From the NCBI RefSeq assembly GCF_002895565.1, contig NZ_AZRN01000010.1:1-64000 (forward strand): a stretch of 64,000 bases of DNA, written 5' to 3'. Position 1 is the stretch's first letter. Each line of letters opens with the position of its first letter. Shown here piece by piece: positions 33,428-42,365 of this stretch. The notes beneath the pieces are model-generated. The model did not search any database. It was not told where the DNA came from and saw only the letters and a list, made by a program, of their open reading frames with translations. The translations under genes were made by a program, and so were the position numbers. This stretch comes from Petrotoga mexicana DSM 14811 (lineage in GTDB: Bacteria > Thermotogota > Thermotogae > Petrotogales > Petrotogaceae).

Positions 33428-34405
33428 GTGAAGAAGTTTTTAGCGATGTTGGGTGTTATAGTTGTTTTGTTATCTTTTGCTTTTTCTGAGGAATTGACTG
33501 TCTATATTTACGAAAGTCTCAGTTGGATTGAAGAAGGAACGATTCAAAAGTTTGAAAAGATGAACGACTGCGATGTAAAAGTGGTAAAATTGGGTGATGC
33601 AGGTAACGTTCTCACACGGCTAGTTTTGGAAAAGAAAAATCCTCGAGCGGATGTAGTCATTGGGCTTGATCAATCGCTTGCTGCAAAAGCTATTGAAGAG
33701 GATTTATTGATCCCTTACAAACCAAAAAATATTGAAAATGTTAGAGACAAAGCGTTGTTATTTGATTCCCAATATAATGTAATTCCTTACGACTATGGAG
33801 CTATAGCCATTATTTACGATCCAGAAAAGATACAAGATGAATTAGAATCTTTTGAAGATCTAACTAAATATAAAAATTCGTTGATAATACAAGATCCAAG
33901 AGCATCAAGCACTGGTCAAGCTTTTTTACTATGGACAATAGCCGTGTATGAAAATGAGTGGAAAGACTTTTGGGAAAGACTTATGCCTGCAATATTAACA
34001 GTAAGTCCTAGCTGGGATGATTCCTTTGCAAAATTTGAAATTGGTGAGGCACCCATGATGGTCAGCTATGCAACTGATAGTGCATACTCACAATATTACT
34101 ATGGATCTAGTAAGTACAAGGTTTTTATCCCCAAAGAAGGTGCTTATGTTCAGATAGAAGGTGCCGGTATCGTTAAAGGTACTGATAATTTAGATTTAGC
34201 TCAGAAATTCATAGAATTTATGTTGACAGAAGATTTTCAAAAAGAAATACCTTTAAAACAATGGATGTTCCCAGTAATTGATGTTGAACTTCCTGAGGTT
34301 TACCAATATGCAGTGGTTCCCGAAAAAATTCTGACTATTCCAGCCCAAGAAATTTCAAACAATTTAGAAAGATGGCTGAAAGAATGGGAGGCTCTATTAT
34401 ACTGA
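33428..34405 (+). CDS. thiB: Thiamine ABC transporter substrate-binding protein
   Basis: The 325-residue exported protein has a signal peptide (residues 1-20) and the ThiB/TbpA pattern: LTVYIYESLSWIEEG near residue 23, FEKMNDCDVKVVKLGDAG, PYDYGAIAIIYDP near 120 and IIQDPRASSTGQAFLLW near 155. It captures thiamine outside the inner membrane for the ThiP permease. The GTG start has AGAGGTGAG upstream. Regulation by the TPP riboswitch is implied by the operon. Confidence 0.92.
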   Translation: MKKFLAMLGVIVVLLSFAFSEELTVYIYESLSWIEEGTIQKFEKMNDCDVKVVKLGDAGNVLTRLVLEKKNPRADVVIGLDQSLAAKAIEEDLLIPYKPKNIENVRDKALLFDSQYNVIPYDYGAIAIIYDPEKIQDELESFEDLTKYKNSLIIQDPRASSTGQAFLLWTIAVYENEWKDFWERLMPAILTVSPSWDDSFAKFEIGEAPMMVSYATDSAYSQYYYGSSKYKVFIPKEGAYVQIEGAGIVKGTDNLDLAQKFIEFMLTEDFQKEIPLKQWMFPVIDVELPEVYQYAVVPEKILTIPAQEISNNLERWLKEWEALLY

Positions 34406-34409
34406 ACTT

Positions 34410-35948
34410 ATGAACAATAGAAGAAGCAAGAATTTACTGTTTATTTTATTTTTGTGTTTGTGGTTAATACCTTTTTCTTTTTTATTTAAAGATTTTTTTC
34501 GTTTAGAAGGTTTAGCGAATTTCTTGGATCCGCGTACGTGGCGGATCCTTGGTTTTACTTTTTATCAAGCTATTCTTTCATCTGTGTTGTCATTGGTTAT
34601 AACTTTAATTCCAGCGTATTTTGCTTCAAGAAATGAAGGGATCATATCTAAATTATTAGATAATACCATTTTTATTCCTTTCTTTTTCCCACCCGTCTCG
34701 GCAGTTATGGCTTTCACTCTTGTTTATTCTTCAGTTGGTATTCTTTCAAAATTGGGTTTTAGTTTAGATATTATGTACACTTTGAAAGCAATAATATTAG
34801 CCCATGTCTTTTATAACTCTCCCATATTTGTTCGTTACATATCGGAAGCTCTTAGAAGAGTACCTGCAAGTTTTATAGAAACAGCCAGTATGGAAGGAGC
34901 GGGGAAGTTTAAAACTTTTATAAACATAGAATTACCTTTGATAATTCCGTCCATTTCTAGGGCTTTATTTTTAGTATTTACATATAACTTCACGAGTTTC
35001 GCGATTGTTTTAAGTTTAGGTGGGGTAAAATATTCAACTTTGGAAGTGGCTATTTCTACAACATTGAGAAGTACACTGGATTTTCCCAAGGCTTTGTCTT
35101 ACGCATTGATTCAACTCTTAATCCTTACGATTCTTAATATCTTTATATCAAAATTTGAACCTATCTCTTTTGAATATGAACCATTATCTCAAAAGAAATC
35201 TGGATATTTAAGTAGGACACTATCCATCTTTTACTTGATCTTTGAATATTCAATTGTTTTGGTAGGCATTGCAGCTTCTTTTTTTGATTTTATAAATATG
35301 AAATTTGATATATCTTCATTTCTGAATTTATTTTCTAAAGAATTGAATCGTATATATCCAGTGGTTAGATCAATCTTAAATTCCTTTTTAGTCTCGACAG
35401 TATCAGCTTCCTTTGCCGTAATAACAGCATATTTTCTATTGAAAAATTACAGTAAACTCATAAATGTGAGCGTAATGGCCACTTTGGGTATATCATCAGC
35501 ATTTTTAGGTATGGCTCTACTTTATTTAAATATATTGTTTGATATTCCCTTCGTATTGTTATTGATCCTGGGATATTTCTTAATAACCATACCTATCGCG
35601 TATTCATTTTTGTTCCAACCGATACGCGGATTTGACAATAAAATAGTTGAAGCCGCAAAGATAGACGGGGCAAACAAACTAATCATCTTCCTCAAAGTAG
35701 AGTTACCCCTTCTGCTTTCTTCGTTTACAAGTGCCTTTCTTCAGATATTTGCAATAATTTTTGGTGAATTTACCATCAGTTATACTATGCAAGTAAGGGA
35801 TTACTTTCCCCTTGTCAGCGTGGTTAACTATTCTCTTTCCTCAGGAAGATTATACCAAGAAGCAAATGCTTTAAGCGGGTTGAATATAATTTTAATCTTC
35901 TTTATCTTTTATATAAGCAATAAGTTTGCAAAAAAATCAGGAATTTAA
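34410..35948 (+). CDS. thiP: Thiamine ABC transporter permease
   Basis: The 512-residue protein is a tandem fusion of two permease domains, each with an EAA loop: SFIETASMEGAGKFKTFINIELP near residue 153 and KIVEAAKIDGANKLIIFLKVELP near 412. About 12 membrane spans are predicted. This is the ThiP layout. No ThiQ-type ATPase gene follows; the operon ends here and the last 4 bp overlap the converging gene. The ribosome binding site (GGGAGG) is rather far from the ATG, so coupling with thiB is likely. Confidence 0.9.
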   Translation: MNNRRSKNLLFILFLCLWLIPFSFLFKDFFRLEGLANFLDPRTWRILGFTFYQAILSSVLSLVITLIPAYFASRNEGIISKLLDNTIFIPFFFPPVSAVMAFTLVYSSVGILSKLGFSLDIMYTLKAIILAHVFYNSPIFVRYISEALRRVPASFIETASMEGAGKFKTFINIELPLIIPSISRALFLVFTYNFTSFAIVLSLGGVKYSTLEVAISTTLRSTLDFPKALSYALIQLLILTILNIFISKFEPISFEYEPLSQKKSGYLSRTLSIFYLIFEYSIVLVGIAASFFDFINMKFDISSFLNLFSKELNRIYPVVRSILNSFLVSTVSASFAVITAYFLLKNYSKLINVSVMATLGISSAFLGMALLYLNILFDIPFVLLLILGYFLITIPIAYSFLFQPIRGFDNKIVEAAKIDGANKLIIFLKVELPLLLSSFTSAFLQIFAIIFGEFTISYTMQVRDYFPLVSVVNYSLSSGRLYQEANALSGLNIILIFFIFYISNKFAKKSGI

Positions 35949-36658
35949 ATGTTATCTTTTTCTACTACAGCAATAGCAAACTCAGTAATAAAATATGCTT
36001 TCATCATATAATATTTTTCGTTTTCCTCATTACTTAAAATCTCTTCAAACAATTTATCGTTAGGAATATTAAGTTTATTCCTCAATATAACTAACATATT
36101 GAATTCTCTAATCTCGTCTATTTCAAAATATTTCACGAGTCCAGTAGCCTTTAAATAATTATTTACAGCAGTTTTTATATAATTGTATATCTTTTGTTTT
36201 ATTGGTAAAAATTTAAAAAAGTTGTTTCTCATCAAACTAGCAATTTTCATTGCGCCAATCTTTCTAATAGATAAAAGTTCAAAAACATTGTCATATTTAA
36301 AATTAATATACATTCCAAAAAATTTTCCGCTCAATCTCCCTTTGGCATCTTTTTCTTTCAACATCTCACTGTTGATAGTTAATGCAAACGGAAATATAGT
36401 TATAGTCTCTAAAAAGTTATCAAAATTAATTTCTAAATCATCGATATTGTAATTTAATTTTTCCTCAACTTCTGACCGTACACTGATCTCTGCTTCTTTG
36501 AATTTGTAAGCCGCCTCTTTTAAATTTTCTATAATTTCATCCATTTCACTGGGATCTGCATTTTTTAAAAATTCAAGATTAAATTTTTGAAGCTCAGGGT
36601 GTTCCTTAAACAATCTATCTAAAAATTTTTTAAATTCTTCTTCATCGTAATCGCTCAT
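35945..36658 (-). CDS. Hypothetical protein, 237 aa
   Basis: I do not recognise this soluble, acidic protein. The first ~90 residues are helical and highly charged (DEEEFKKFLDRLFKEHPELQ). A middle part is beta-rich (GRLSGKFFGMYINFKYDNVFELLS) and the end is helical. It has no signal peptide or metal motif. The ATG at 36658 is preferred over that at 36685 because GGAGGA lies between them. It is monocistronic and converges on thiP. Confidence 0.7.
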   Translation of the reverse strand: MSDYDEEEFKKFLDRLFKEHPELQKFNLEFLKNADPSEMDEIIENLKEAAYKFKEAEISVRSEVEEKLNYNIDDLEINFDNFLETITIFPFALTINSEMLKEKDAKGRLSGKFFGMYINFKYDNVFELLSIRKIGAMKIASLMRNNFFKFLPIKQKIYNYIKTAVNNYLKATGLVKYFEIDEIREFNMLVILRNKLNIPNDKLFEEILSNEENEKYYMMKAYFITEFAIAVVEKDNI

Positions 36659-36744
36659 AATACATTCCTCCAAGCAAAGTTTCAATGAAAATATTTCTCT
36701 TCCACATTAATTATAACATACATTGTGATTTATCTAGGAATTTT

Positions 36745-36771
36745 TTGAAAAAAATAAAAAAATGGTATAAT
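36745..36771 (+). promoter_or_regulatory. Putative promoter of the vapBC-encapsulin region
   Basis: TTGAAA (36745-36750) and TATAAT (36766-36771), 15-bp spacer, 36 bp before the start of repeat copy G. Confidence 0.55.
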
Positions 36772-36806
36772 TTTAAATGAAAAAGTAAATTTGTAGAGCA
36801 GGTTGC

Positions 36807-36848
36807 GTTCCTAATGGGTGCGGTGGGCAGCGGGGCGAAGGGGCGCTA
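36807..36848 (+). repeat. G-rich leader repeat, copy G (upstream of the vapBC-encapsulin genes)
   Basis: A single terminal unit ending GGGGCGCTA. Four G-runs at 36816-36818, 36825-36827, 36832-36835 and 36840-36843 with loops of 6, 4 and 4 bases. It ends 51 bp before the antitoxin start, followed by AAGAGTTTCTAGAAAT, a version of the common tail. Confidence 0.86.
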
Positions 36849-36872
36849 TATAAAGAGTTTCTAGAAATAGTC

Positions 36873-36891
36873 AATCAAAAATTAAAGGAGG
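36873..36891 (+). repeat. Short leader duplication, left copy
   Basis: AATCAAAAATTAAAGGAGG before the antitoxin gene recurs, with one extra A, at 37512-37531 before the ferritin-like gene. The two copies flank the toxin-antitoxin pair. Confidence 0.6.
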
Positions 36892-36899
36892 TAAAGATC

Positions 36900-37112
36900 A
36901 TGCATGAAAAAGAAATCGAGGAAAAAATTCAAAAGCTTCCCGAAAATTTGAGGCGAGAGGTTTTAGATTATTTGGACTTTTTACTAGGTAAATATCAAGG
37001 CAGAGAAAATTCAAGAGGTAAATTCAAGTTCGACTGGGAAGGAGGCCTATCAGAGATAAGAGAGGAATTCACTTCTGTTGAACTGCAACACAAATCTTTG
37101 GAGTGGAGATAA
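36900..37112 (+). CDS. VapB-like antitoxin (DUF2281 family)
   Basis: The 70-residue protein begins EIEEKIQKLPENLRREVLDYLDFLLGKYQ, the usual DUF2281 N-terminal helix pair, followed by a flexible polar tail (FDWEGGLSEIREEF) likely to bind the toxin. Such proteins pair with PIN-domain toxins. Its stop overlaps the toxin's ATG by one base (TAATG). AAAGGAGG precedes the ATG. Confidence 0.85.
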   Translation: MHEKEIEEKIQKLPENLRREVLDYLDFLLGKYQGRENSRGKFKFDWEGGLSEIREEFTSVELQHKSLEWR

Positions 37113-37489
37113 TGTTTTTAGTTGATACGAACGTATTTTTAGAAATTCTCCTCAATCAGGACAAGAAAGATGATTGCAAGGCGTTTCTCAATAACAATAT
37201 CGGAAATCTCAACATAACGGATTTTTCCCTGCATTCTATCGGCGTAATCCTGTTTAGATATGGCAAAGAAGATATCTTCCGGAGATTTGTTGAAGATGTC
37301 ATGCCTAACACCAAACTTCTTTTTTTACCGATGGAGCTATACAGAGAAGTTGTAAATGTAAGAAAAATCCTGAAATTAGATTTTGATGATGCATATCAAT
37401 ATAGCATAGCTAAATACCATGGATTGAAAGTAGTTACAATGGACAAGGATTTTGAGAGAATAAAGGATGTAGAAACTTTGTTTTTATAG
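37112..37489 (+). CDS. VapC-like PIN-domain toxin
   Basis: The 125-residue protein has a PIN domain: FLVDTNVFLEI with Asp5, a middle acidic region and the C-terminal DFDDAYQYSIAKYHGLKVVTMDKDFERI carrying the remaining metal-binding aspartates. PIN toxins cleave tRNA or rRNA. The in-frame GTG at 37103 is rejected in favour of ATG 37112, coupled to the antitoxin. Its position between a leader and the encapsulin genes suggests insertion. Confidence 0.88.
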   Translation: MFLVDTNVFLEILLNQDKKDDCKAFLNNNIGNLNITDFSLHSIGVILFRYGKEDIFRRFVEDVMPNTKLLFLPMELYREVVNVRKILKLDFDDAYQYSIAKYHGLKVVTMDKDFERIKDVETLFL

Positions 37490-37511
37490 GACATTACTTA
37501 ACAGAGCAGTA

Positions 37512-37531
37512 AATCAAAAATTAAAAGGAGG
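37512..37531 (+). repeat. Short leader duplication, right copy
   Basis: AATCAAAAATTAAAAGGAGG, repeating the sequence at 36873-36891 with one inserted A; contains the ribosome binding site of the ferritin-like gene. Confidence 0.6.
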
Positions 37532-37539
37532 GAAACTAA

Positions 37540-37902
37540 ATGCAAGATTACCATGAACCTTATGAAGAACTAAGTGACAAAGATCGTTCTTACGTCTATG
37601 CATTAAACAGTTTAAAAGAGGAGATAGAAGCGATAGATTGGTACAACCAAAGGGCAGCTGTTTCTAAAGATCCAACCATCAAAGAAATTATGGAGCACAA
37701 TAGAGATGAAGAAATTGAACATGCGGTAATGCTTATCGAATGGTTGAGAAGAAACATGAATGGATGGGATGAAGAACTGAGGACTTATCTTTTCACAGAA
37801 AAACCATTGCTGGAAGTAGAGGAAGAAGCTGTTGAAGGAGAAAGCAAAGTAGAGTCTTCTTCAAATAAAAAAGGTGATTTAGGACTAAGAGGATTGAAGT
37901 AG
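37540..37902 (+). CDS. Encapsulated ferritin-like protein (encapsulin cargo)
   Basis: The 120-residue protein matches encapsulated ferritins (EncFtn/Flp): EEIEAIDWYNQRA (residues 27-39) and HNRDEEIEHAVMLIEWLRR (53-71). By homology Glu28, Glu58 and His61 form the iron-oxidising centre at a subunit interface. A ~30-residue flexible linker ends in the cargo-loading peptide GDLGLRGLK, which docks inside the encapsulin shell. The shell gene follows after 32 bp. It stores iron as mineral inside the compartment. Confidence 0.94.
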   Translation: MQDYHEPYEELSDKDRSYVYALNSLKEEIEAIDWYNQRAAVSKDPTIKEIMEHNRDEEIEHAVMLIEWLRRNMNGWDEELRTYLFTEKPLLEVEEEAVEGESKVESSSNKKGDLGLRGLK

Positions 37903-37934
37903 AAAAAATACTAAAGATGAAGGAGGGGTAAAAA

Positions 37935-38732
37935 ATGGATTTTCTTAAAAGAGAGTTAGCTCCGATAACTGAAGAAGCTTGGGAAGAATTAGACGAAAGG
38001 GCAAAGGAGATTTTTAAGAACAAATTAAAAATAAGACCAATTATTGATGTAGAAGGTCCTTATGGATGGGATTATTCTTCATACAATTTAGGTACTAACG
38101 AACTCGTTGAAAACCCAAGAGATGGATTGGGATGGGGAATAAGACAAGTTTTACCTCTAGTAGAGATTAGAAACCCATTTGTTTTGAAACAATGGGAGCT
38201 TGATAATATCGAAAGGGGTTTAGAAACTCCGGATTTGGAAGGGTTAGAAACCGCTGCTAAGCAGTTGGCTTCATTTGAAAATAAATTAATTTTAAAAGGT
38301 ATAGAAAAAGCCAATATAATTGGCTTACAAACGTTAGCTAAGCAGAATTCTGTAGAAAGTTCCAAAGAAAGCGTAAAAGATTTTGTTAAATCCTTATTTG
38401 AAGTAAAAAAAAGGTTCATGGAGCAAGGGATTGAAGGGCCATATACTTTAGTGATTAACAAAGAAATATGGCAAGATTTATTTTCTATGAATCTATCGTA
38501 TCCTTTGGATTTAGTTGTAAAAGAAATTATAGATGCCAAAGTGAAACCTATGCATGATGTCGATGAAAGTTTTGTAATTTCTAATCGTGGTGGAGACTTT
38601 AAATTAATTTTAGGACAAGATATTTCCTTAGGATATGATAGCAAGTTCGATGAGCAACTCAAATTTTTCTTCACTGAAAGTTTAACTTTCCACGTAGTAA
38701 CGCCGGAAGCTATAGTTGGATTAGAAATGTAA
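37935..38732 (+). CDS. Encapsulin shell protein (family 1)
   Basis: The 265-residue HK97-fold protein closely follows the Thermotoga maritima encapsulin: FLKRELAPITEEAWEELDERA at the start, VEGPYGWDYSSYNLG near residue 38, EGPYTLVINKEIW near 165, and SNRGGDFKLILGQDISLGY near 212. It self-assembles into an icosahedral protein nanocompartment. The Trp in QWELDNIERG matches the flavin-binding Trp of the T. maritima shell. GGAGGGG precedes the ATG. With the ferritin-like cargo it forms an iron-storage compartment. Confidence 0.96.
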   Translation: MDFLKRELAPITEEAWEELDERAKEIFKNKLKIRPIIDVEGPYGWDYSSYNLGTNELVENPRDGLGWGIRQVLPLVEIRNPFVLKQWELDNIERGLETPDLEGLETAAKQLASFENKLILKGIEKANIIGLQTLAKQNSVESSKESVKDFVKSLFEVKKRFMEQGIEGPYTLVINKEIWQDLFSMNLSYPLDLVVKEIIDAKVKPMHDVDESFVISNRGGDFKLILGQDISLGYDSKFDEQLKFFFTESLTFHVVTPEAIVGLEM

Positions 38733-38780
38733 CTTACTTTTAAAACATTTGCTGAAACAACCTGATTATTATAAATAAAA

Positions 38781-38834
38781 AAATCGGCCTCAATTTGTTC
38801 TTGTTTAAATCATATAATTTGAGGCCGATTTTTT
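38781..38834. terminator. Bidirectional terminator between encapsulin and dnaA
   Basis: AAATCGGCCTCAA (38781-38793) pairs with TTGAGGCCGATTT, ending in a T tract. A and T flanks suit both strands. Confidence 0.88.
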
Positions 38835-38840
38835 CTATTT

Positions 38841-40205
38841 TTATAAAGTAAGAATCCCTTTTTCGTCTTCCAATTTGTTCTTGATATTATTGATCTTATT
38901 TTTTATCATTTCATTTCCCATCAACAAAGAATGTTCTATTTTTTTGATGGAATGAATAATAGTGGAATGATTTTTATCTAATTTTTCGGAGATATCTTTC
39001 GTTTTCAACTTCATAGTAGTCTTAAAAAGATAAGCTAAAACTTGACGTGCTAATGCTATTTCTTTTTTTCTGGATGATGAGAAGATATCCTTTCTATTAA
39101 TATTAAATTCAGCAGCGACCAAATCTATAACGGTATCTATTTTGACAGTTTCCAGAACTTCTGGTGATTGGAATCTAACTTTGTTTGCGTTCATTCTCAT
39201 CATTGAATTGACTATCGTTTTTGCAGATTCAATATTCACTGGCGCACCCGAAATTTGGCTTTGCAATAGAAGGTTCATAATAGCGCCCCGAAGTTTTCTT
39301 AGGTTTTTATCGACATGTTCAGCTAAATAATAAGCAACATCATCGGTTAATTGAAGAGAAATCATTTGTGCCATTTTCTTGGCTATTAAGTACTTCGTTG
39401 CCTTATCAGGTGCTTGTATATCAGTTATCAAACCCATTTCAAATCTACTTATTAATCTGGGATGAAAGGTTGCCAATTCATCAGGTGTTCTATCGGAACA
39501 TATTACTATCTGTTTTCTTGAGTTAAAAAGAGAATTAAAAGTATGGAAAAGTTCACTTTGTACGGTATTTTTTCCAATTAAAAATTGAACATCATCTATC
39601 AATAAAAAATCGACATTTCTTCTAAAGCGTTCTCGGAAGTTCTCCATATCACTTGCTCTTATTCCATCCATCATTTGATTCATAAAATCCTCAGCAGTTA
39701 CATACTTCACCTTCAAATCAGGGGCATTTTCCATCAAAAAGTTCCCTATTGCATGTAAAAGATGTGTTTTACCTAGTCCAACATCTCCATATATAAATAA
39801 AGGATTATATTTGCCAGGATTCTTGCAAACTTCCAAGGCTGAATAATAAGCTATCCTATTGGAATTTCCCGTAACAAAGCTATCAAAAGTGAATTCAGGA
39901 TTAAACTCTGATAGTTTCAAAGGCCTGTTTTTTATTATTGGACCATTTACTGCATTTTTCTGTTCTTTACTAATGGGTATTTCTTTAAAAATAACTTCTA
40001 GAGGCTTTCCAGTAATATTATTTATAGTTTCTTTTATTATTGAACCGAATCTTTTCTCGACAGCCTCTTTAATAAATAAATTTCCCAATCCAACAACGAC
40101 CTTTTTATCGTCTAATTCCAAAATTTGAGCCGTTGTAAGCCAGTTATTCCAGGTATCTCTAGACATATTGGAACGTAGTTTTTCTATTAGTTCATGCTTT
40201 TCCAT
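38841..40205 (-). CDS. dnaA: Chromosomal replication initiator protein DnaA
   Basis: The 454-residue protein has domain I, the AAA+ domain with Walker A GDVGLGKT (140-147) and Walker B FLLIDDVQF, and the C-terminal DNA-binding domain with SRKKEIALARQVLAYLF and KNHSTIIHSIKKIE. The GTG at 40214 lies in the ribosome binding site (AAGGGGTG), so ATG 40205 is preferred. It stands alone; dnaN is not adjacent and no DnaA-box cluster was seen upstream. Confidence 0.97.
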   Translation of the reverse strand: MEKHELIEKLRSNMSRDTWNNWLTTAQILELDDKKVVVGLGNLFIKEAVEKRFGSIIKETINNITGKPLEVIFKEIPISKEQKNAVNGPIIKNRPLKLSEFNPEFTFDSFVTGNSNRIAYYSALEVCKNPGKYNPLFIYGDVGLGKTHLLHAIGNFLMENAPDLKVKYVTAEDFMNQMMDGIRASDMENFRERFRRNVDFLLIDDVQFLIGKNTVQSELFHTFNSLFNSRKQIVICSDRTPDELATFHPRLISRFEMGLITDIQAPDKATKYLIAKKMAQMISLQLTDDVAYYLAEHVDKNLRKLRGAIMNLLLQSQISGAPVNIESAKTIVNSMMRMNANKVRFQSPEVLETVKIDTVIDLVAAEFNINRKDIFSSSRKKEIALARQVLAYLFKTTMKLKTKDISEKLDKNHSTIIHSIKKIEHSLLMGNEMIKNKINNIKNKLEDEKGILTL

Positions 40206-40591
40206 TATTTTCACCCCTTGGAATAAAACCCAATATATACTTTATCATAAGGGAGAAACTTAATCAAGAAAATTTTTGATTAAAAATCTGATTAGACGCT
40301 ATTTATGCTTGATATAGAACTTAAAATTTTTAGATCCCTCGTCTTCAAAAGATTTAAGAAGCAAATTGTGGAACGCAAATTGTTAAATCTTTGTTTTAAA
40401 AAATAGAAATGTATAATATACAAACGTATTAATTTTAGAATAATAAGAAGTGTTAATATATATTATGTTAATTTAAAATAACTTAATTTAAGAATAGATC
40501 TATTTAAAAGTTAGAAAAGGTTCAATGCTTAAATCCAATCTTCTGATATTTTTTGTTCCTTCTCCCGCTAGTTATGATTTTTTATTGTTAC
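40206..40591. other. AT-rich non-coding stretch between dnaA and the peptide ABC operon
   Basis: About 390 bp with no ORF. It has AT-rich runs and TTAATTTAA motifs near 40471 and 40486. I saw no cluster of TTATCCACA-type boxes or of the Thermotoga-type 12-mer, so I do not call an origin. Confidence 0.5.
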
Positions 40592-40620
40592 TTGACTCTT
40601 AAAGATATTAATTGTATAAT
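40592..40620 (+). promoter_or_regulatory. Strong promoter of the peptide ABC transporter operon
   Basis: TTGACT (40592-40597), 17-bp spacer, TATAAT (40615-40620). The predicted leader is about 190 nt. A perfect palindrome TTAATTTAAATTAA (40634-40647) lies just after the start point and could be an operator. Confidence 0.75.
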
Positions 40621-40820
40621 AGAGATAATTAATTTAATTTAAATTAAGTTACCAATCGAGGCTTTATTTTTGAAATTTTTGTCAATATGAGACGTGCTGT
40701 GAAATTTTTTTCATATATCTGTAAAATTTGTCGCAGATTTAATAAGAAATGTTATAAGGTATTGTTGCAGAACAAGTGTTTAAGTTTTTCATATCAGCAT
40801 ATTTTACGAGGAGGGATTTT

Positions 40821-42326
40821 ATGAAAAAGTATTTGGTAAGTTTATTCGTTATGTTGGTTTTATTTGTCGGCGTTTGGGCACAATCTACCATAGTTGTTGG
40901 TACCACAGACAAAATTAGAACTCTAGACCCAGCTTTGTGTTATGACTACTTTTCCAGTAATATTTTACAAAATGTTTTATCTGGACCAGTAGACTACAAG
41001 GTTAATTCCACGGAAATTGAGCCAAATTTATTCGAAAGTTGGGAAGTATCTGAAGATGGATTAGAGTATCTTTTCCACGTTCGAAAAGGTGTAGTTTTCG
41101 AAGATGGAACCCCTATAGATGCATCCGTATTTAAATTCTCCTTCGATAGGGTTATAAAACTTGGAGGAGATCCTGCATTCTTACTTTCGGATATAGTTAA
41201 AACAACCGAAGTGGTCGATGATTATATCTTCAAAGTAACTCTCGAGTATCCTTTTTCAGCTTTTGTTTCAGTATTAGGTTACACTGTTGGCTGGCCTGTC
41301 AATCCAAACATATTCTCAGCAGATAGTTTTTATGATGGAGCGCCTTCCGCTTCTGGTCCATACAAAGTCACCGAATGGATAAGGGACGTAAGAATTACAT
41401 TGCAAGCAAATGACAAATATTTTGGTGAAAAACCAAAAACAGATAGAATCATCATTTTATTCTACGAAAACGCTGCAACGTTGAGATTGGCTTTGGAAAC
41501 CGGTGAAATAGATATTGCTTTCAGACATTTAGACCCAAGAGACATACAAGATTTAAAAAGTTCTCAAAATGTTCAAGTTATCCAGGGTGAAAGTCCACAA
41601 ATCAGAATGCTAGTATTCAATGCACAGAAAGAACCTTTCGACGATCCTTTGGTAAGACAAGCGATTTCCTTGGCTGTTGAAAGAGATGTAATCGTTGAAG
41701 ATGTATTTTTGAATATGGCATCACCATTATATTCTCTTGTCCCAATGGGAATGTGGAGTCACGAAGATGTCTTCCAAGAAGGAGATCTTGAGGCTGCAAA
41801 ACAACTTCTGTATCAAGCTGGTTACGACGAAAAAAACAAACTAGTGATTGATCTTTGGTACAGCCCTACTCATTATGGAACAACCGAAGCAGATGTAGCC
41901 CAAGTTTTAATGGAATCCTTAGAAAAGACAGGAATTATCGATATCAACTTAGAATATGCGGAATGGGCAACCTACGTTGACTATTTTTTAAACGGAACTA
42001 TGGGTATGTTCTTATTGGGTTGGTATCCTGATTACATAGACCCTGATGATTACCTCTGGCCATTCTTAAGTGAAAGTGGAGCTAGATCGATGGGTAGTTT
42101 TTATGTTAACCCAATAACTGAAAGTGTGATGAGAGCAGCAAGAGTAGCGACTGACCAAGAAGTTAGATCTCAATTGTACAAATTGGTCCAACAAGATCTA
42201 GCTTTCAACGCACCATACGTTTCACTTTGGCAAGGTGTAGAAACGGTAGCTGCCCAAAATAATATTAAAGGAATTTTGTTGGAACCTTCTCAGGTCTTTA
42301 GATATTATTTGCTTTACAAGGAATAA
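40821..42326 (+). CDS. Peptide-type ABC transporter substrate-binding protein
   Basis: The 501-residue exported protein has a signal peptide (residues 1-20) and the family-5 solute-binding fold (TLDPALCYDYFSSNILQNV near residue 33, WEVSEDGLEYLFHVRKGVVFEDG near 75, VRQAISLAVERDVIVED near 265). Family members bind di- or oligopeptides, but in Thermotogota many bind oligosaccharides. ATG 40821 has GAGGAGGG upstream; the in-frame ATG at 40776 is rejected. Confidence 0.93.
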   Translation: MKKYLVSLFVMLVLFVGVWAQSTIVVGTTDKIRTLDPALCYDYFSSNILQNVLSGPVDYKVNSTEIEPNLFESWEVSEDGLEYLFHVRKGVVFEDGTPIDASVFKFSFDRVIKLGGDPAFLLSDIVKTTEVVDDYIFKVTLEYPFSAFVSVLGYTVGWPVNPNIFSADSFYDGAPSASGPYKVTEWIRDVRITLQANDKYFGEKPKTDRIIILFYENAATLRLALETGEIDIAFRHLDPRDIQDLKSSQNVQVIQGESPQIRMLVFNAQKEPFDDPLVRQAISLAVERDVIVEDVFLNMASPLYSLVPMGMWSHEDVFQEGDLEAAKQLLYQAGYDEKNKLVIDLWYSPTHYGTTEADVAQVLMESLEKTGIIDINLEYAEWATYVDYFLNGTMGMFLLGWYPDYIDPDDYLWPFLSESGARSMGSFYVNPITESVMRAARVATDQEVRSQLYKLVQQDLAFNAPYVSLWQGVETVAAQNNIKGILLEPSQVFRYYLLYKE

Positions 42327-42365
42327 TTTTTTCTTAAAGTTCTTTTGAAGATTTGAAACTAAGAC

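Noticed and set aside
40206-40820. Replication origin next to dnaA
   Set aside because: The region is AT-rich, but I saw no cluster of DnaA boxes and no dnaN or rpmH neighbour. GC-skew analysis would be needed.
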